Assembly (NCBI GenBank): GCA_002255365.1
Contig: NCBI01000009.1
Location: forward strand, 1-64,000
Origin: Chromatiales bacterium 21-64-14
GTDB lineage: Bacteria; Pseudomonadota; Gammaproteobacteria; 21-64-14
Direction: 5' to 3'
Length of the DNA stretch: 64,000 nucleotides
Shown here: piece by piece, positions 17,085-27,721 of the stretch
How positions within the stretch are numbered: position 1 is the stretch's first letter
Layout: each line of letters opens with the position of its first letter
Notes under the pieces: generated by a model
What the model saw: the letters and a program-made list of their open reading frames with translations, nothing else
Databases searched by the model: none
What the model was told of the DNA's origin: nothing
Translations under genes and position numbers: made by a program

Positions 17085-18394
17085 AGCCGGTCAACGTCGG
17101 ACTGCTCGGGCTCGGGACCGTGGGCGGCGGGACGGTCAACGTGCTGCGGCGCAATGCCCACGAGATCACCCGGCGCGCCGGACGTGGTATCCGGGTGTCG
17201 TGCGCCGCGGCCCGGGACCTGAAGCGTGCGCGCATCTGTGACGTGGAGGGTATCCGCCTCACCGCCGATCCCTACGCGGTAGTGGACGATCCGGATGTTG
17301 AGATCGTGGTTGAGCTGATCGGCGGTGTGGAGCTGGCGCGCGAACTGGTGCTGCGCGCCATTGCCAAGGACAAGCATGTGGTCACCGCGAATAAGGCGTT
17401 GATCGCCCTGCACGGCAACGAGCTGTTCGCCGCCGCCCAGGCGCAGGGCGTGATGGTCGCCTTCGAGGCGGCGGTGGCAGGTGGCATCCCCATCATCAAG
17501 GCGATCCGCGAGGGCCTGGCCGGCAACCGGATCGAGTGGTTGGCGGGGATCATCAACGGCACCTGCAACTTCGTGCTCACCGCCATGCGCGACGAGGGGC
17601 GCGAATTCGAGGACGTGCTGGCGCAGGCGCAGGCGCTCGGTTACGCGGAGGCCGACCCGGCCTTCGATGTGGATGGCATCGACGCGGCCCACAAGCTCAC
17701 CATTCTGGCCTCCATCGCCTTCGGGATCCCGCTCCAGTTCGAGCGGCTGTACGTGGAGGGGATCCGCCACATCACCCGGGCCGACGTGGCCTATGCCGAG
17801 GCGCTCGGCTACCGTATCAAGCATCTCGGCATGGCGCGCGCCACGGCGGCGGGGATCGAGCTGCGCGTGCACCCCGCGCTGATCCCGTACCGGCGCCTGA
17901 TCGCCAACGTGGACGGGGTCATGAACGCCATCCTGGTCAAGGGGGACGCGGTGGGGCCCACCTTGTACTATGGCGCCGGGGCCGGGGCCGAGCCGACCGC
18001 GTCGGCGGTGGTGGCGGACCTGGTGGATGTGGTGCGCGCCCTGACCTCGGATCCGGAGAACCGGGTGCCGCACCTTGCCTTCCAGCCCGACGCGCTGTCG
18101 GATACCCCGATCCTGCCCATGGAAGCGGTGGAGACCGCGTACTACCTGCGCCTCCAGGCCCTGGACCAACCCGGGGTGCTGGCCGATGTGACCCGCATCC
18201 TGGGGGACCGCGGCATCAGCATCGAGGCCATGGTCCAGAAGGAGCCGGCGGAGGGCCAGCAGGCCGTGCCGGTCATCCTGCTCACCCAGCGGGTCCGGGA
18301 GCAGCAGATGAACGACGCGATCCGGCGTATCGAGGCCCTGGGATCGGTAACCGCCCCGGTGACCCGGATCCGCGTGGAAAACCTGGCGCGCTAG
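17081..18394 (+). CDS. hom: homoserine dehydrogenase
   Basis: A 437-residue monofunctional enzyme reducing aspartate semialdehyde to homoserine in threonine/methionine synthesis. The N-terminal Rossmann motif is [18 protein letters not shown]. The catalytic domain has [20 protein letters not shown] and [12 protein letters not shown] with [16 protein letters not shown], holding the catalytic Lys/Asp. A C-terminal ACT domain ([20 protein letters not shown]) implies feedback control by threonine. GTG 17081 overlaps the alaC stop by four bases. Confidence 0.97.
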   Translation: MKPVNVGLLGLGTVGGGTVNVLRRNAHEITRRAGRGIRVSCAAARDLKRARICDVEGIRLTADPYAVVDDPDVEIVVELIGGVELARELVLRAIAKDKHVVTANKALIALHGNELFAAAQAQGVMVAFEAAVAGGIPIIKAIREGLAGNRIEWLAGIINGTCNFVLTAMRDEGREFEDVLAQAQALGYAEADPAFDVDGIDAAHKLTILASIAFGIPLQFERLYVEGIRHITRADVAYAEALGYRIKHLGMARATAAGIELRVHPALIPYRRLIANVDGVMNAILVKGDAVGPTLYYGAGAGAEPTASAVVADLVDVVRALTSDPENRVPHLAFQPDALSDTPILPMEAVETAYYLRLQALDQPGVLADVTRILGDRGISIEAMVQKEPAEGQQAVPVILLTQRVREQQMNDAIRRIEALGSVTAPVTRIRVENLAR

Positions 18395-18524
18395 CGGGTC
18401 CGTCGGCACCTCCGCTGGGGCCATCCACCGGCGGATCCCAGGCAACGCCGATGCCGCCCGGGCGCGCATTTTCCGGTACCATCTTCCCGCTACTGGTTCC
18501 CCATTCGGATGAGGTCTCCGCATC

Positions 18525-19604
18525 ATGCCTTTTCGAGCCCGCTATACGGGATTGATCGACAAATACCGCGACCGCTTGCCGGTGCGCGACGACAGCCGCA
18601 TTATCAGCCTGGGGGAGGGCAACACCCCGCTGATCCGTTTGAACAACGTGCCGCGCACCCTGGACATTGCGGTCGACCTGTACGTGAAATACGAGGGGCT
18701 CAACCCCACCGGGTCGTTCAAGGACCGCGGCATGACCCTGGCGGTGACCAAGGCGGTGGAAGAGGGTAGCCGCGCGGTGATCTGCGCCAGTACCGGCAAT
18801 ACCTCGGCCTCCGCCGCGGCCTATGCCGCGCGCGCCGGGATCACCGCCTTCGTGCTGATCCCGGAGGGCAAGATCGCGCTCGGTAAGCTCGCCCAGGCGA
18901 TGTTGCACGGCGCGGTGGTGTTGCAGATCCAGGGCAACTTCGACGCCGGCATGCAACTGGTGAAGGAGGTGGCGGAAGAGGCGCCAGTCACCATCGTCAA
19001 CTCCATCAACCCGTACCGCCTGCAGGGCCAGAAGACCGCCGCCTTCGAGATCGTGGAGGAGCTGGAGTGCGCGCCGGATTACCATTGTCTCCCGGTGGGC
19101 AACGCCGGCAACATTACCGCCCACTGGATGGGATACAGCGAGTATTTCGAGCATGGCATCGTCAACAACCGCCCGGTGATGGTGGGCTACCAGGCGAGCG
19201 GCGCGGCGCCGTTTCTGCGCGGTCACATGGTGGACAACCCGGAGACCGTGGCCACTGCCATCCGCATCGGCCATCCGCAATCCTGGGACAAGGCGTGGGT
19301 GGCGCAAAAGGCGTCCAGCGGCTGGTTCGACGAGTGCTCCGATGAGGAGATCCTGGCCGCCCAAAAGCTGCTGGCCGAGCAGGAGGGCGTGTTCTGCGAG
19401 CCGGCCTCCGCGACCTCGCTGGCCGGGGCGCTACGCGATGTGCGCAGCGGGCGCATCCCGGCGGGCGCGAAGGTGGTGTGCACCCTGACCGGTCACGGTC
19501 TGAAGGATCCGGACGTGGCGATCCGCCAGGGCGGCGGGCGGATGCAGACGGTGCCGGCGCGTCTGGACGCGGTGCGCGACGCCATACTCCAACGCATCAC
19601 CTGA
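18525..19604 (+). CDS. thrC: threonine synthase
   Basis: A 359-residue PLP enzyme converting O-phosphohomoserine to threonine. The PLP lysine lies in NPTGSFKDRGMTLAV, the phosphate-binding loop in LPVGNAGNITAHWMGY, and the substrate region in STGNTSASAAAYAARAG. The size fits the short (thrC2-type) family found next to hom in many gammaproteobacteria and Gram-positives. ATG 18525 lies 130 nt after hom, so it could have its own promoter. Confidence 0.96.
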   Translation: MPFRARYTGLIDKYRDRLPVRDDSRIISLGEGNTPLIRLNNVPRTLDIAVDLYVKYEGLNPTGSFKDRGMTLAVTKAVEEGSRAVICASTGNTSASAAAYAARAGITAFVLIPEGKIALGKLAQAMLHGAVVLQIQGNFDAGMQLVKEVAEEAPVTIVNSINPYRLQGQKTAAFEIVEELECAPDYHCLPVGNAGNITAHWMGYSEYFEHGIVNNRPVMVGYQASGAAPFLRGHMVDNPETVATAIRIGHPQSWDKAWVAQKASSGWFDECSDEEILAAQKLLAEQEGVFCEPASATSLAGALRDVRSGRIPAGAKVVCTLTGHGLKDPDVAIRQGGGRMQTVPARLDAVRDAILQRIT

Positions 19605-19673
19605 GGCCGGACGGCGCGGCGGGCGCACGTCGGCGTGTCGGGTTGCAACCGCATCGGGAGGGCGTCCAACACC

Positions 19674-20720
19674 GTGAGTGCCGAAGCGCCGCGACTGGGT
19701 CTGCTGGTCCCGGGCCTGCTCGGCCCGGTGCCGGCGGCCGGCGGTTCGCCCGGTACCCTCCCCGAGGTCCGGAGGCTATGCGCCTTGCTGGGTGGCGCGC
19801 GGGTGGGGCGGCTCCCGGTGGCCGGGTTCGAACCGAGTCTGGCGCAGCTGTTCGGTTATCCCGTGGATCCCGATCAGGATATGCCGGTCGGGGCCCTGGG
19901 GCGGCTGGGGGAAGGGTTGGACGCCCGCCCCGCGGGTGGGTGGATGCGCGCGGACCCGGTCCACCTGCAAGCGGATATGAGCCGGCTGGTGCTGGTGGAC
20001 GCCCCCCGGCTCGGCCTCAGCGCAGAGGAGGCCGCGGCGCTGGCCGAGGACCTGAATCGAACCCTGTTGGCAGCGGAGGGGATGCGGCTGTGGACACCGC
20101 ACCCGGCACGCTGGTATTTGGCGCTGGACCGGGATGCGGAGATTCGCACCGCGTCCTTGGCGGACGTGACCGGACGCAGCATCGAGCCGTGGTTGCCGGT
20201 CGGCCCTGGTGCGGCACGCTGGCACCGGTTGATGAACGAGGTTCAGATGGTGTTGCACGCCAGCGCGGTGAACGCGGCGCGTGTGGCGCGTGGCGTGCCG
20301 GCGGTGAACAGCCTGTGGTTCTGGGGGAGTGGGCGCGGGCGCGAGTCCGTGCCCCGGATTTGGGACCGGGTTTTTGCCGAGGGCCCGGTGGCGCGTGGGC
20401 TGGCGGCGTTGAGCGGCACGCGGGCGGCTGCGGTCCCTGACTCCCTAGCCGAATGTCTGGAGTCGTCGCCCGCTACGGGCCATAACCTGGCGGTCCTGGA
20501 AGACGCCTCGGCGCCGGTGCTGCACGGTGACCATGCGGGTTGGGTCGAAGCGGTGGAGGGACTGGAGCAACGCTGGTTCCGGCCCCTGGCGGCCCATCTG
20601 CGGGCGCGGCGCGCGCGCGGCACCGTGGTACTCTACCCGGCCGACGGTTCGGCGCGCGCCCTTGCCGTGGCCCCCTGGTGGCGCCGGCGCCCCTTCGCGC
20701 AATTTGTAAATAAAGAATAG
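19674..20720 (+). CDS. RpfE-type conserved hypothetical protein
   Basis: A 348-residue soluble protein with LGLLVPGLLGPVP at the start, RWYLALDRDAEIRTASLADV in the middle and NSLWFWGSGRG then PAVPRIWDRV-like text after it. These resemble the RpfE-type regulatory/hypothetical family (COG4255) that lies beside recJ and thrC in many gammaproteobacteria; some members are annotated as phosphoglycerate-mutase-like. Function is unproven. GTG 19674 follows GGGAGGG at 19656-19662. The C terminus runs into an AT-rich block before recJ. Confidence 0.7.
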   Translation: MSAEAPRLGLLVPGLLGPVPAAGGSPGTLPEVRRLCALLGGARVGRLPVAGFEPSLAQLFGYPVDPDQDMPVGALGRLGEGLDARPAGGWMRADPVHLQADMSRLVLVDAPRLGLSAEEAAALAEDLNRTLLAAEGMRLWTPHPARWYLALDRDAEIRTASLADVTGRSIEPWLPVGPGAARWHRLMNEVQMVLHASAVNAARVARGVPAVNSLWFWGSGRGRESVPRIWDRVFAEGPVARGLAALSGTRAAAVPDSLAECLESSPATGHNLAVLEDASAPVLHGDHAGWVEAVEGLEQRWFRPLAAHLRARRARGTVVLYPADGSARALAVAPWWRRRPFAQFVNKE

Positions 20721-20820
20721 AGTTAATAATTAATTATGTTATTTTTTTAATGCCAATTATCGATAAAAAATACCCCTGGGTCCCGGGCTTGGGCCGCGCC
20801 GTTCCGCGCTCTTACGGGGC
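20721..20820. promoter_or_regulatory. AT-rich block upstream of recJ
   Basis: About 60 bases (20707-20770) rich in A and T, including TTAATAATTAATTATG and a T-run, contrast sharply with flanking GC-rich coding sequence. Likely holds a promoter for recJ and/or the end of the preceding transcript. No clear -35/-10 pair can be fixed. Confidence 0.35.
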
Positions 20821-22542
20821 ATGAAGGCGCGGATCGCACGGCGTTCGACAGAATCCCTTGCGGGTTTGCCCGCCGGCCTTCATCCGGTCTTGCGCCGGGT
20901 CTACGCGGCCCGCCGCGTGCGGGGGCCGGCGGACCTGGAGCATTCCTTGGAGCGGCTCCATCCGCTCACCGGTTTGACCGGCATCGCGTCCGCCGCGGCA
21001 TTGCTGTCAGAGGCCGTGGAGCAGGATCGGCGCATCCTGCTGGTGGGGGACTTCGATGCCGACGGGGCGACCAGTTGCGCACTGGCGGTGCTGGCCTTGC
21101 GCGCGCTCGGGGCTCGCCAGGTGCACTATCTGGTGCCCAACCGCTTCGAGTTCGGCTACGGCCTGACCGCGGAGATCGTCGCGGTGGCGGCGGACTGGCA
21201 CCCGGACCTGATCGTCACCGTGGACAACGGGATCGCCAGCCTGGAAGGGGTGGCGGCGGCGCACGCGCGCGGCATCCAGGTCCTCGTCACCGATCATCAC
21301 CTGCCGGGCGCCACGCTGCCGGCGGCGGACGCCATCGTCAATCCCAATCTGCCCGGCGATCCGTTCCCGAGCAAGCATCTGGCGGGGGTCGGCGTTATCT
21401 TTTATGTGTTGTCCGCAGCACGCGCCCACCTGCGCGCCGCCGGCTGGTTCGCGCGCCGGGGCATAGGGGAGCCGAAGCTGGCGCAGTTCCTGGATCTGGT
21501 GGCACTGGGTACCGTGGCGGATGTGGTGCCGCTGGACGCCAACAACCGCATTTTGGTGCAACAGGGCCTGTTGCGGATTCGCAGCGGCCAGTGCCGTCCC
21601 GGCATCGCGGCGCTGCTGGCGGTCGCCAAGCGCGGCCAGTCACGCGTGGTGGCCGCGGATCTCGCGTTCGGGGTAGGCCCGCGGCTCAACGCGGCGGGGC
21701 GCCTGGAGGACATGTCGCTGGGCATCGAGTGCCTGATCACCGACGACCTGGATGCTGCCCGGGAAATGGCGCAGCGGCTGGACGAGCTGAACCACGCACG
21801 GCGTGCCATCGAGGCGCAGATGCAGACCCAGGCGCTGGAGGTATTGGAGGGGCTCGGACTGCAGGATGACGACCCGGCGCTGCCCATGGGCCTGTGCCTC
21901 TATGACGCGCGTTGGCACCCGGGGGTGATCGGGATCCTGGCCGCGCGGATCCGCGAGCGTTTCCACCGTCCGGTGATCGCCTTCGCCCCTGACGGTGCGG
22001 GTCTCAAGGGTTCGGCGCGCTCCATCCCCGGGCTCCACATCCGCGATGCTCTGGACGCGGTGGCGAGCCGCAACCCGGGGCTGTTGAGCCGCTTCGGCGG
22101 GCACGCCATGGCGGCGGGTTTGAGCCTTGCGCTTGATCGCCTGGAGGATTTCCGCACCGCTTTCGATGACCAGGTGCGGCGCTGTCTGGGGCCCGAGGAC
22201 CTCGAAGGTATCTGCTATACCGACGGTGAACTGGCGCCTGCGGAGCTCCATCTGGAGACCGCGCAACTGCTGCGTGACGGCGGCCCGTGGGGCGCGGGTT
22301 TCCCGGAGCCGTGCTTTGACGGCGAGTTCCAGGTGCTGGCGCAGCGTGTAGTGGGGGAACGCCATCTGAAATTGACCCTGCGCCCGGCGGGGGGCCGGCA
22401 GTCGATCGACGGGATCGCGTTCCAGACGCCGGCGCCGCCGGTGCCCTGGGAACGGGTGCGCATCGCCTATCGCTTGGATGTCAACGAGTACCAGGGCGTC
22501 ACGAGTCCGCAACTCCTGGTGGAGTTCATCGAGCCGCTGTGA
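20821..22542 (+). CDS. recJ: single-stranded-DNA exonuclease RecJ
   Basis: A 573-residue 5'-3' exonuclease for single-stranded DNA, acting in RecFOR repair, mismatch repair and base excision. DHH-family metal motifs are all present: VGDFDADGATSCALA (motif I), IVTVDNGIASLEGV (II), VLVTDHHLPGA (III, DHH). The DHHA1 part has [16 protein letters not shown] and PGVIGILAARI. Full normal length. ATG 20821 is the only sensible start. Confidence 0.97.
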   Translation: MKARIARRSTESLAGLPAGLHPVLRRVYAARRVRGPADLEHSLERLHPLTGLTGIASAAALLSEAVEQDRRILLVGDFDADGATSCALAVLALRALGARQVHYLVPNRFEFGYGLTAEIVAVAADWHPDLIVTVDNGIASLEGVAAAHARGIQVLVTDHHLPGATLPAADAIVNPNLPGDPFPSKHLAGVGVIFYVLSAARAHLRAAGWFARRGIGEPKLAQFLDLVALGTVADVVPLDANNRILVQQGLLRIRSGQCRPGIAALLAVAKRGQSRVVAADLAFGVGPRLNAAGRLEDMSLGIECLITDDLDAAREMAQRLDELNHARRAIEAQMQTQALEVLEGLGLQDDDPALPMGLCLYDARWHPGVIGILAARIRERFHRPVIAFAPDGAGLKGSARSIPGLHIRDALDAVASRNPGLLSRFGGHAMAAGLSLALDRLEDFRTAFDDQVRRCLGPEDLEGICYTDGELAPAELHLETAQLLRDGGPWGAGFPEPCFDGEFQVLAQRVVGERHLKLTLRPAGGRQSIDGIAFQTPAPPVPWERVRIAYRLDVNEYQGVTSPQLLVEFIEPL

Positions 22543-22636
22543 AGGGCCGCGGTGCCCGGGGGCGTGGGGCTGTTGTATGATGACGCGCCGAATCCCGGAC
22601 CGCCACCATCCATCACCGAAAGGATTTGTTGCCAAC

Positions 22637-23735
22637 ATGCTGGAACTCAACGCCGTCTACCATCGGATCGAAGACATGCAAGGGCGCCTCCAGTCCTTGA
22701 GGGGGTATCTTTGACTACGAGGCGAAGCAGGAACGCCTGACGGAGGTCGCGCGCGAATTGGAGGACCCGCTGATCTGGCAGAAGCCGGAACGCGCCCAGT
22801 CCCTGGGCCGGGAGCGGGCCCAGCTGGAGGCGCAGGTGCGGGTCCTGGGGGAGCTGACCCCGGCCCTGGATGAGGCCCGGGAGCTGCTGGATCTGGCTGC
22901 CGAGGAGCAGGATGAGGCCACGGTCGCGGAGGTGGTCCGGGACCTGGATCGCGCCGAGGAACGGGTCGCGGCGTTGGAATTTCAACGCATGTTCTCGGGC
23001 GAGATGGACGAGAAGCACGCGTTCCTGGATGTCCAATCCGGTTCCGGTGGGACCGAGGCCCAGGACTGGGCGGAGATGCTGCTGCGGATGTATCTGCGTT
23101 GGGCGGAGCGGCGCGGTTTCCGCGCCGAGTTGATTGAGGTGTCTCCGGCGGAAGTGGCCGGCATCAAGAGCGCCACCATCAAGGTGGAAGGCCCGTACGC
23201 CTATGGGTGGCTGCGCACCGAAACCGGGGTGCATCGCCTGGTGCGCAAGTCGCCGTTCGATGCCGGCAACCGCCGTCATACCTCTTTCGCGGCGGTGTTC
23301 GTATCCCCGGAGGTGGATGAGGAAGTTGAAGTCGAGATCAACCCGGCGGACCTGCGCATAGACGTCTACCGGGCCAGCGGCGCTGGCGGCCAGCACGTCA
23401 ACCGCACCGAATCCGCGGTGCGCATCACGCACAATCCCAGCGGGATCGTGGTCCAGTGCCAGAACGACCGCTCCCAGCACAAGAACAAGGCCACCGCCAT
23501 GAAACAGCTCAAGGCCAAGCTCTATGAACGGGAGATGCAGCGGCGGCGCAGCGAGCAGCAGGCGGTGGAGGACACCAAGTCGGATATCGGTTGGGGCAGC
23601 CAGATTCGGTCCTATGTGCTTGACCAGTCGCGCATCAAGGATCTGCGCACCGGCGTGGAGACCGGCAATCCCCAGGCGGTGCTGGATGGGGACCTGGACG
23701 CGTTCATCGAAGCGAGCCTGAAGGCCGGGGTGTGA
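22637..23735 (+). CDS. prfB: peptide chain release factor 2 (programmed +1 frameshift)
   Basis: RF2 of 365 residues, recognising UGA and UAA. The coding sequence is 22637-22711 joined to 22713-23735: frame one ends at an in-frame TGA (22712-22714) after 25 codons, and reading resumes in +1 at GAC. The second part has the peptidyl-hydrolysis motif [16 protein letters not shown], the stop-recognition tripeptide in [15 protein letters not shown], and a normal C terminus. ATG 22637 begins [14 protein letters not shown]. Followed by lysS as in E. coli. Confidence 0.97.
22700..22714 (+). promoter_or_regulatory. prfB: RF2 autoregulatory frameshift site
   Basis: AGGGGGTATCTTTGA is the classic element: an internal Shine-Dalgarno (AGGGGG, 22700-22705), three bases, then CUU at the P site before UGA. 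When RF2 is scarce the ribosome slips +1 at CUU and makes full-length RF2; when abundant, RF2 terminates at the UGA. Confidence 0.95.
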
Positions 23736-23907
23736 GACCGGGCGCCGGTTTCGGGAACGGCGGCGCGCGGCCCGGGCCCGTGACCCGCGCCATGGGTTTG
23801 CGCATAATGGCCCCCTGCGCCGGCCGCGGACCCCGCACGCGGCGCCACAAAGCGGCGCCGCGAGTCCGCGGGCATTCATCGCCACCCTTCTACCAGCAGC
23901 CAGGTCC

Positions 23908-25392
23908 ATGAACGATACCGAAGACAACCGCCTGATCGCCGAACGCCGCGCCAAGCTCGCCGCTCTGCGCGCCGCCGGCAACCCATTCCCCAACGACTTC
24001 CATCGCGATGCGCTGGCGCAAGCGCTGCATGCGGACTGCGACGGGCTCAATGGCGGCGCGCTGGATGCGGCGCCGAGGCGGGTGCGGGTCGCCGGGCGCA
24101 TGATGGCCAAGCGGGTCATGGGCAAGGCGAGCTTCGCCCAGATCCAGGACATGAGCGGGCGCATCCAGCTCTTTCTGGAGCGCGACACCCTGCCGGAGGG
24201 GGTCTACGCGGCGTTCAAGGGTTGGGACGTGGGGGACATCGTCGGCGTCGAGGGCGTGCTGTTCAAGACCAAGACTGATGAGCTTACGGTCCGCGCTGAA
24301 CAGCTGCGGTTGCTGGTGAAGGGCCTGCGTCCGCTGCCGGAGAAGTTCCATGGGCTTACGGACCAGGAGGTCCGCTATCGCCAGCGTTACGTGGACCTGA
24401 TGATGAACGAGTCCAGCCGGCGCGTGTTCCAACTGCGCAGCGCCGTCGTGCGTTTCCTGCGCCGTTTCCTGGAAGATCGGGGCTTCGTCGAGGTCGAGAC
24501 CCCGATGATGCAGGCGATCCCCGGGGGCGCCACTGCCAAGCCGTTCATCACCCACCACAACGTGCTGGACATGGACCTCTACCTGCGGGTGGCGCCGGAA
24601 CTCTATCTCAAGCGCCTGGTGGTGGGCGGGTTGGAGCGGGTCTACGAGCTGAACCGCAACTTCCGCAACGAGGGGGTTTCCACGCGCCACAACCCGGAGT
24701 TCACGATGCTGGAGTTCTATCAGGCCTACGCGAACTATGGGGACCTGATGGATCTCACGGAAGAGCTGTTGCGCAGCATGTCCGAGGAACTGCTGGGGGG
24801 CACGACGTTGTGCTACCAGGGCCGGGACTGCAACTTCGGGCGGCCGTTCGCGCGGATGACTGTGCGCGAGGCGGTTCTGCGCTACAACCCGGATATTTCC
24901 GCGGCGCAGCTCGACGATCTGCAGTCCCTGCGTGGGGTGTGCGAGCGTTTGTCGATCCCCGTGGACGCGCGCTACGGCACCGGCCGGCTGCAGATCGAGA
25001 TCTTCGACAAGACCGTGGAGGCGAACCTCCTGGATCCGACGTTTATTACCGCCTATCCGACCGAGGTCTCTCCCCTGGCGCGGCGCAACGACATGGATCC
25101 GTCGGTGACGGACCGCTTCGAACTCATGATCGGCGGCCGGGAGATCGCCAACGGGTTCTCCGAGTTGAACGACCCGGAGGATCAGGCGGAGCGCTTTCGC
25201 CTCCAGGTGGAGGAAAAGGCCGCGGGCGATGAGGAGGCCATGCACTATGATGCGGACTACATCCGCGCCTTGGAATATGGCCTGCCGCCGACCGCCGGGG
25301 AGGGGATCGGCGTGGACCGTCTGGTGATGCTGCTCGCCGACGTGCCGTCGATCCGCGACGTGCTGTTGTTTCCCCACCTGCGCCCCGAATGA
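23908..25392 (+). CDS. lysS: lysyl-tRNA synthetase (class II)
   Basis: A 494-residue class II synthetase. The N-terminal OB-fold anticodon domain spans about residues 55-160 ([20 protein letters not shown]). Class II motif 2 is visible as [20 protein letters not shown], and motif 3 as [20 protein letters not shown]. Length is normal. ATG 23908 follows a GC-rich spacer of 170 nt after prfB. Its stop is only 15 nt from the stop of the convergent HDOD gene, with no clear terminator between. Confidence 0.97.
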   Translation: MNDTEDNRLIAERRAKLAALRAAGNPFPNDFHRDALAQALHADCDGLNGGALDAAPRRVRVAGRMMAKRVMGKASFAQIQDMSGRIQLFLERDTLPEGVYAAFKGWDVGDIVGVEGVLFKTKTDELTVRAEQLRLLVKGLRPLPEKFHGLTDQEVRYRQRYVDLMMNESSRRVFQLRSAVVRFLRRFLEDRGFVEVETPMMQAIPGGATAKPFITHHNVLDMDLYLRVAPELYLKRLVVGGLERVYELNRNFRNEGVSTRHNPEFTMLEFYQAYANYGDLMDLTEELLRSMSEELLGGTTLCYQGRDCNFGRPFARMTVREAVLRYNPDISAAQLDDLQSLRGVCERLSIPVDARYGTGRLQIEIFDKTVEANLLDPTFITAYPTEVSPLARRNDMDPSVTDRFELMIGGREIANGFSELNDPEDQAERFRLQVEEKAAGDEEAMHYDADYIRALEYGLPPTAGEGIGVDRLVMLLADVPSIRDVLLFPHLRPE

Positions 25393-25407
25393 CGGGCGCC
25401 GGGGCGT

Positions 25408-26247
25408 TCAGATGTCGAACATGCGCTGCACGGCCTGGATCTGCTCCTCGTGCGCCTCGACTTCCACCACGCTGACGTCGGTGCTGATCCCGAGGCGCCG
25501 GAACGCGGGAATCTGCGACCAATCGACTTGGCTATGCCGGTGATTGGTGCCGAAATAGGACTGCAGGTTGGCGACGATCACCACGTCTACCAAGTCCGGC
25601 TCTGTGCCGGGATCCCGTTTCAGGTCCTCGTGATGTGCCGCCACCGCAACCAGGGCCGGCGGGAATTCCCATGCGGCTAGGATTTTTTCCCCGATCCGTG
25701 GGTGGTGTTCGTCGATCAAGCGGTCCAGGGTGATCATGTCCCCCAGCAGTTGCGGACTGTCCTCGGCGCGCTTCAGGATTGGCAGGGCGCCGACGTCGTG
25801 GAGCAGCCCCGCGAGCATCGCCTGGTCCGGCGGCAGGCGCGTGAACTGGGTGGCCAGCATGCGACTGATGGCCGCCACCTGCACGTTGTGTTCCCACAGG
25901 GCGCGCAGGCGCCGATCCAGGAAATCGGTGGTGGCCTGGAACATCTGTTTCATCACCAGGCTGGTGACCAGGTTGCGCACCATGGAATTGCCGAGCCGGG
26001 ATACGGCCATCGGGAGGTTGTCGATGGGCTTGGAGGCGCGGTAGAGGGGGGAGTTGACCACCTGGATCAGCCGGGCCGAGAGCGCGGCGTCGGTGGCGAT
26101 CATCGAGGCCGTCTGTTTTGCGGTGCATGTCCCGCTCGACACCGCGTCGCGGACCTTCAGGGCCACTTCCGGCAGGGTGGGCAATTCGAAACGCCCTTGG
26201 TCGAGTTCCTGGAGGAGATCGCTGAGGAACTGTGCCTGGGCAGACAA
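25408..26247 (-). CDS. HDOD-domain signalling protein
   Basis: A 279-residue cytoplasmic protein with the HDOD domain: LPTLPEVALKVRDAV, TDAALSARLIQVVNSPLYR, AVSRLGNSMVRNLV, and MLAGLLHDVGALPILKRAE. The GLLHDVG segment retains the HD pair, although HDOD domains as a class usually lack phosphodiesterase activity. HDOD proteins act in stress, biofilm and cell-cycle signalling; the partner here is unknown. Convergent with lysS. Confidence 0.9.
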   Translation of the reverse strand: MSAQAQFLSDLLQELDQGRFELPTLPEVALKVRDAVSSGTCTAKQTASMIATDAALSARLIQVVNSPLYRASKPIDNLPMAVSRLGNSMVRNLVTSLVMKQMFQATTDFLDRRLRALWEHNVQVAAISRMLATQFTRLPPDQAMLAGLLHDVGALPILKRAEDSPQLLGDMITLDRLIDEHHPRIGEKILAAWEFPPALVAVAAHHEDLKRDPGTEPDLVDVVIVANLQSYFGTNHRHSQVDWSQIPAFRRLGISTDVSVVEVEAHEEQIQAVQRMFDI

Positions 26248-26430
26248 GGGGGTACCCTCACGGTGAGCCGGTTGCTATTCCCTTACCTTATCGGCTGGCG
26301 GCGGAGAACTTGAAGCACCGGGCAGGCCCCTTGGATCGCCCGGTTTTTGTCGGCGTTCATTTTGGGGCCACCGAGGCGCCGTCACCGTGCCGCAGACATG
26401 TCCGGCGCGTCGCTATGAAGGGCGCAGGGC

Positions 26431-27489
26431 TTAGCGCGGGTTCGCGCCAGCGGGCACCGGGTAGGGGAGAGCGCAGAGCCTGAGTGGCGGGCCGGTTTCG
26501 TCCCACAGGCGCACGCCACCCGTGTTCGCGTTGGCGATTTGGATCACGGCGAGCAGTTCGTAACCACCATCGGCCCCAGCCTCGGCATTGACCACCTGCC
26601 CGATGTCTTGTCCGGCCCCCGCATCGGGGGCGTGCAACGGGTCGCCGGGCCGTGGTACCCGGTCGGCTTCCACATGGGCCCGATACATGCGGCGCTTGAG
26701 CTTGCCCAGGTATTGCATGCGCGCCACCACTTCCTGGCCGGGGTAGCACCCCTTCTGGAAGTTGACTGCCCCGATCAGTTGCAGGTTCGCCATCTGCGGT
26801 ACGAATAGCCCAGAGGTCTCGGGGTTTATCACCGGGATCCCCGCGAGGATATCCAGCAGTGCCCAGGGTCCAGCGCCCACTGGTGCGCTGTGGACGTTCA
26901 GGCCCTGCCACAGCTTCTGCATGGGTTCCAGTTCACCGTAGATCTCGAAGCGTGGATGGGGCCCCGGGATCCGGACCACGGTCCGTTTTCCCGCCTCCAG
27001 CGCCGCGTCCACCTCCTGCGGAAGGTCCCCGAGGATGTCCTTGATCTGTGCATCGGATTGGGGACCGGAGACCCCGATCCGGATCAGGGTGTCGCTAGCG
27101 TCCTCCACGGTTACCTTGGCCCGGAGCACGAACATGCGCAGGCGCTGCACGATGGGATCCACCAGCGCCCGCGGCAGATTCAGATAGTAGACGCCGTCGC
27201 GCAGGAACAGCCGGAAGGTGGCCAGCATCCGGCCCTTCGGATTGCAGTAGCTGGAGAGTTGGGCGCGGGTCGCGGTGACCTGTTTGACGTCGTTGCCGAA
27301 CTGACCCTGCAGAAAGGCCATGGCATCGTCGCCGCGCACCGCGATCAGTCCATGGTGGGACCGTTCACAGAAGACATTGCCGGCGGTGACGACACGCCGC
27401 TCCAGGTCGGGGTTACCGAAGCTGGCCACTTGGTCCGCGTCGAATTCCGCGCCGGCATCCTGCAGGAAGTGTTTCCAGGCTGGATTCAT
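26431..27489 (-). CDS. ygfZ: YgfZ/GcvT-family folate-binding Fe-S cluster repair protein
   Basis: A 352-residue protein of the aminomethyltransferase fold. The YgfZ signature NFQKGCYPGQEVVARMQYLG, containing its conserved Cys, is near residue 245, and FLQGQFGNDVKQV near residue 60 matches the N-terminal block. YgfZ uses tetrahydrofolate to help maintain or repair certain Fe-S enzymes such as MiaB and succinate dehydrogenase. It is divergent from the sdh operon with a 230-nt shared promoter region. Confidence 0.93.
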   Translation of the reverse strand: MNPAWKHFLQDAGAEFDADQVASFGNPDLERRVVTAGNVFCERSHHGLIAVRGDDAMAFLQGQFGNDVKQVTATRAQLSSYCNPKGRMLATFRLFLRDGVYYLNLPRALVDPIVQRLRMFVLRAKVTVEDASDTLIRIGVSGPQSDAQIKDILGDLPQEVDAALEAGKRTVVRIPGPHPRFEIYGELEPMQKLWQGLNVHSAPVGAGPWALLDILAGIPVINPETSGLFVPQMANLQLIGAVNFQKGCYPGQEVVARMQYLGKLKRRMYRAHVEADRVPRPGDPLHAPDAGAGQDIGQVVNAEAGADGGYELLAVIQIANANTGGVRLWDETGPPLRLCALPYPVPAGANPR

Positions 27490-27721
27490 AAGGCCATATC
27501 CTCGGAGAGTCGTGCAGCGGGCGGACCAGTGTAGCGCCCAGGCCCCAGCTCCGAAAGGGGCCCTCGGTGGGGATTCCGGGCCCTGATCCCTGGACAGAGT
27601 CCCGTCCCTGGGCTTAAGTTAGGGGTACTGGGAACGGCGCGCGCGCCGACGATGACAGTGCCTCCGCGATGCGCACGGGTGACGCCATTGCGGCGTTGTT
27701 TACGAAGGACCACGACACGGA

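Noticed and set aside
16958..18526. Long reverse-strand frame (522 codons) opposite hom
   Set aside because: High-GC shadow of a confidently identified gene; the text is His/Gly/Arg-rich low complexity.
17536..18555. Long forward frame (339 codons) overlapping hom and the start of thrC
   Set aside because: Off-frame shadow; repetitive Gly/Arg/Ala text, no start signal, contradicted by hom.
19815..19840. GGGTTCGAACC tRNA T-arm-like text
   Set aside because: It lies inside a coding gene and has no D-arm, anticodon arm or acceptor stem around it.
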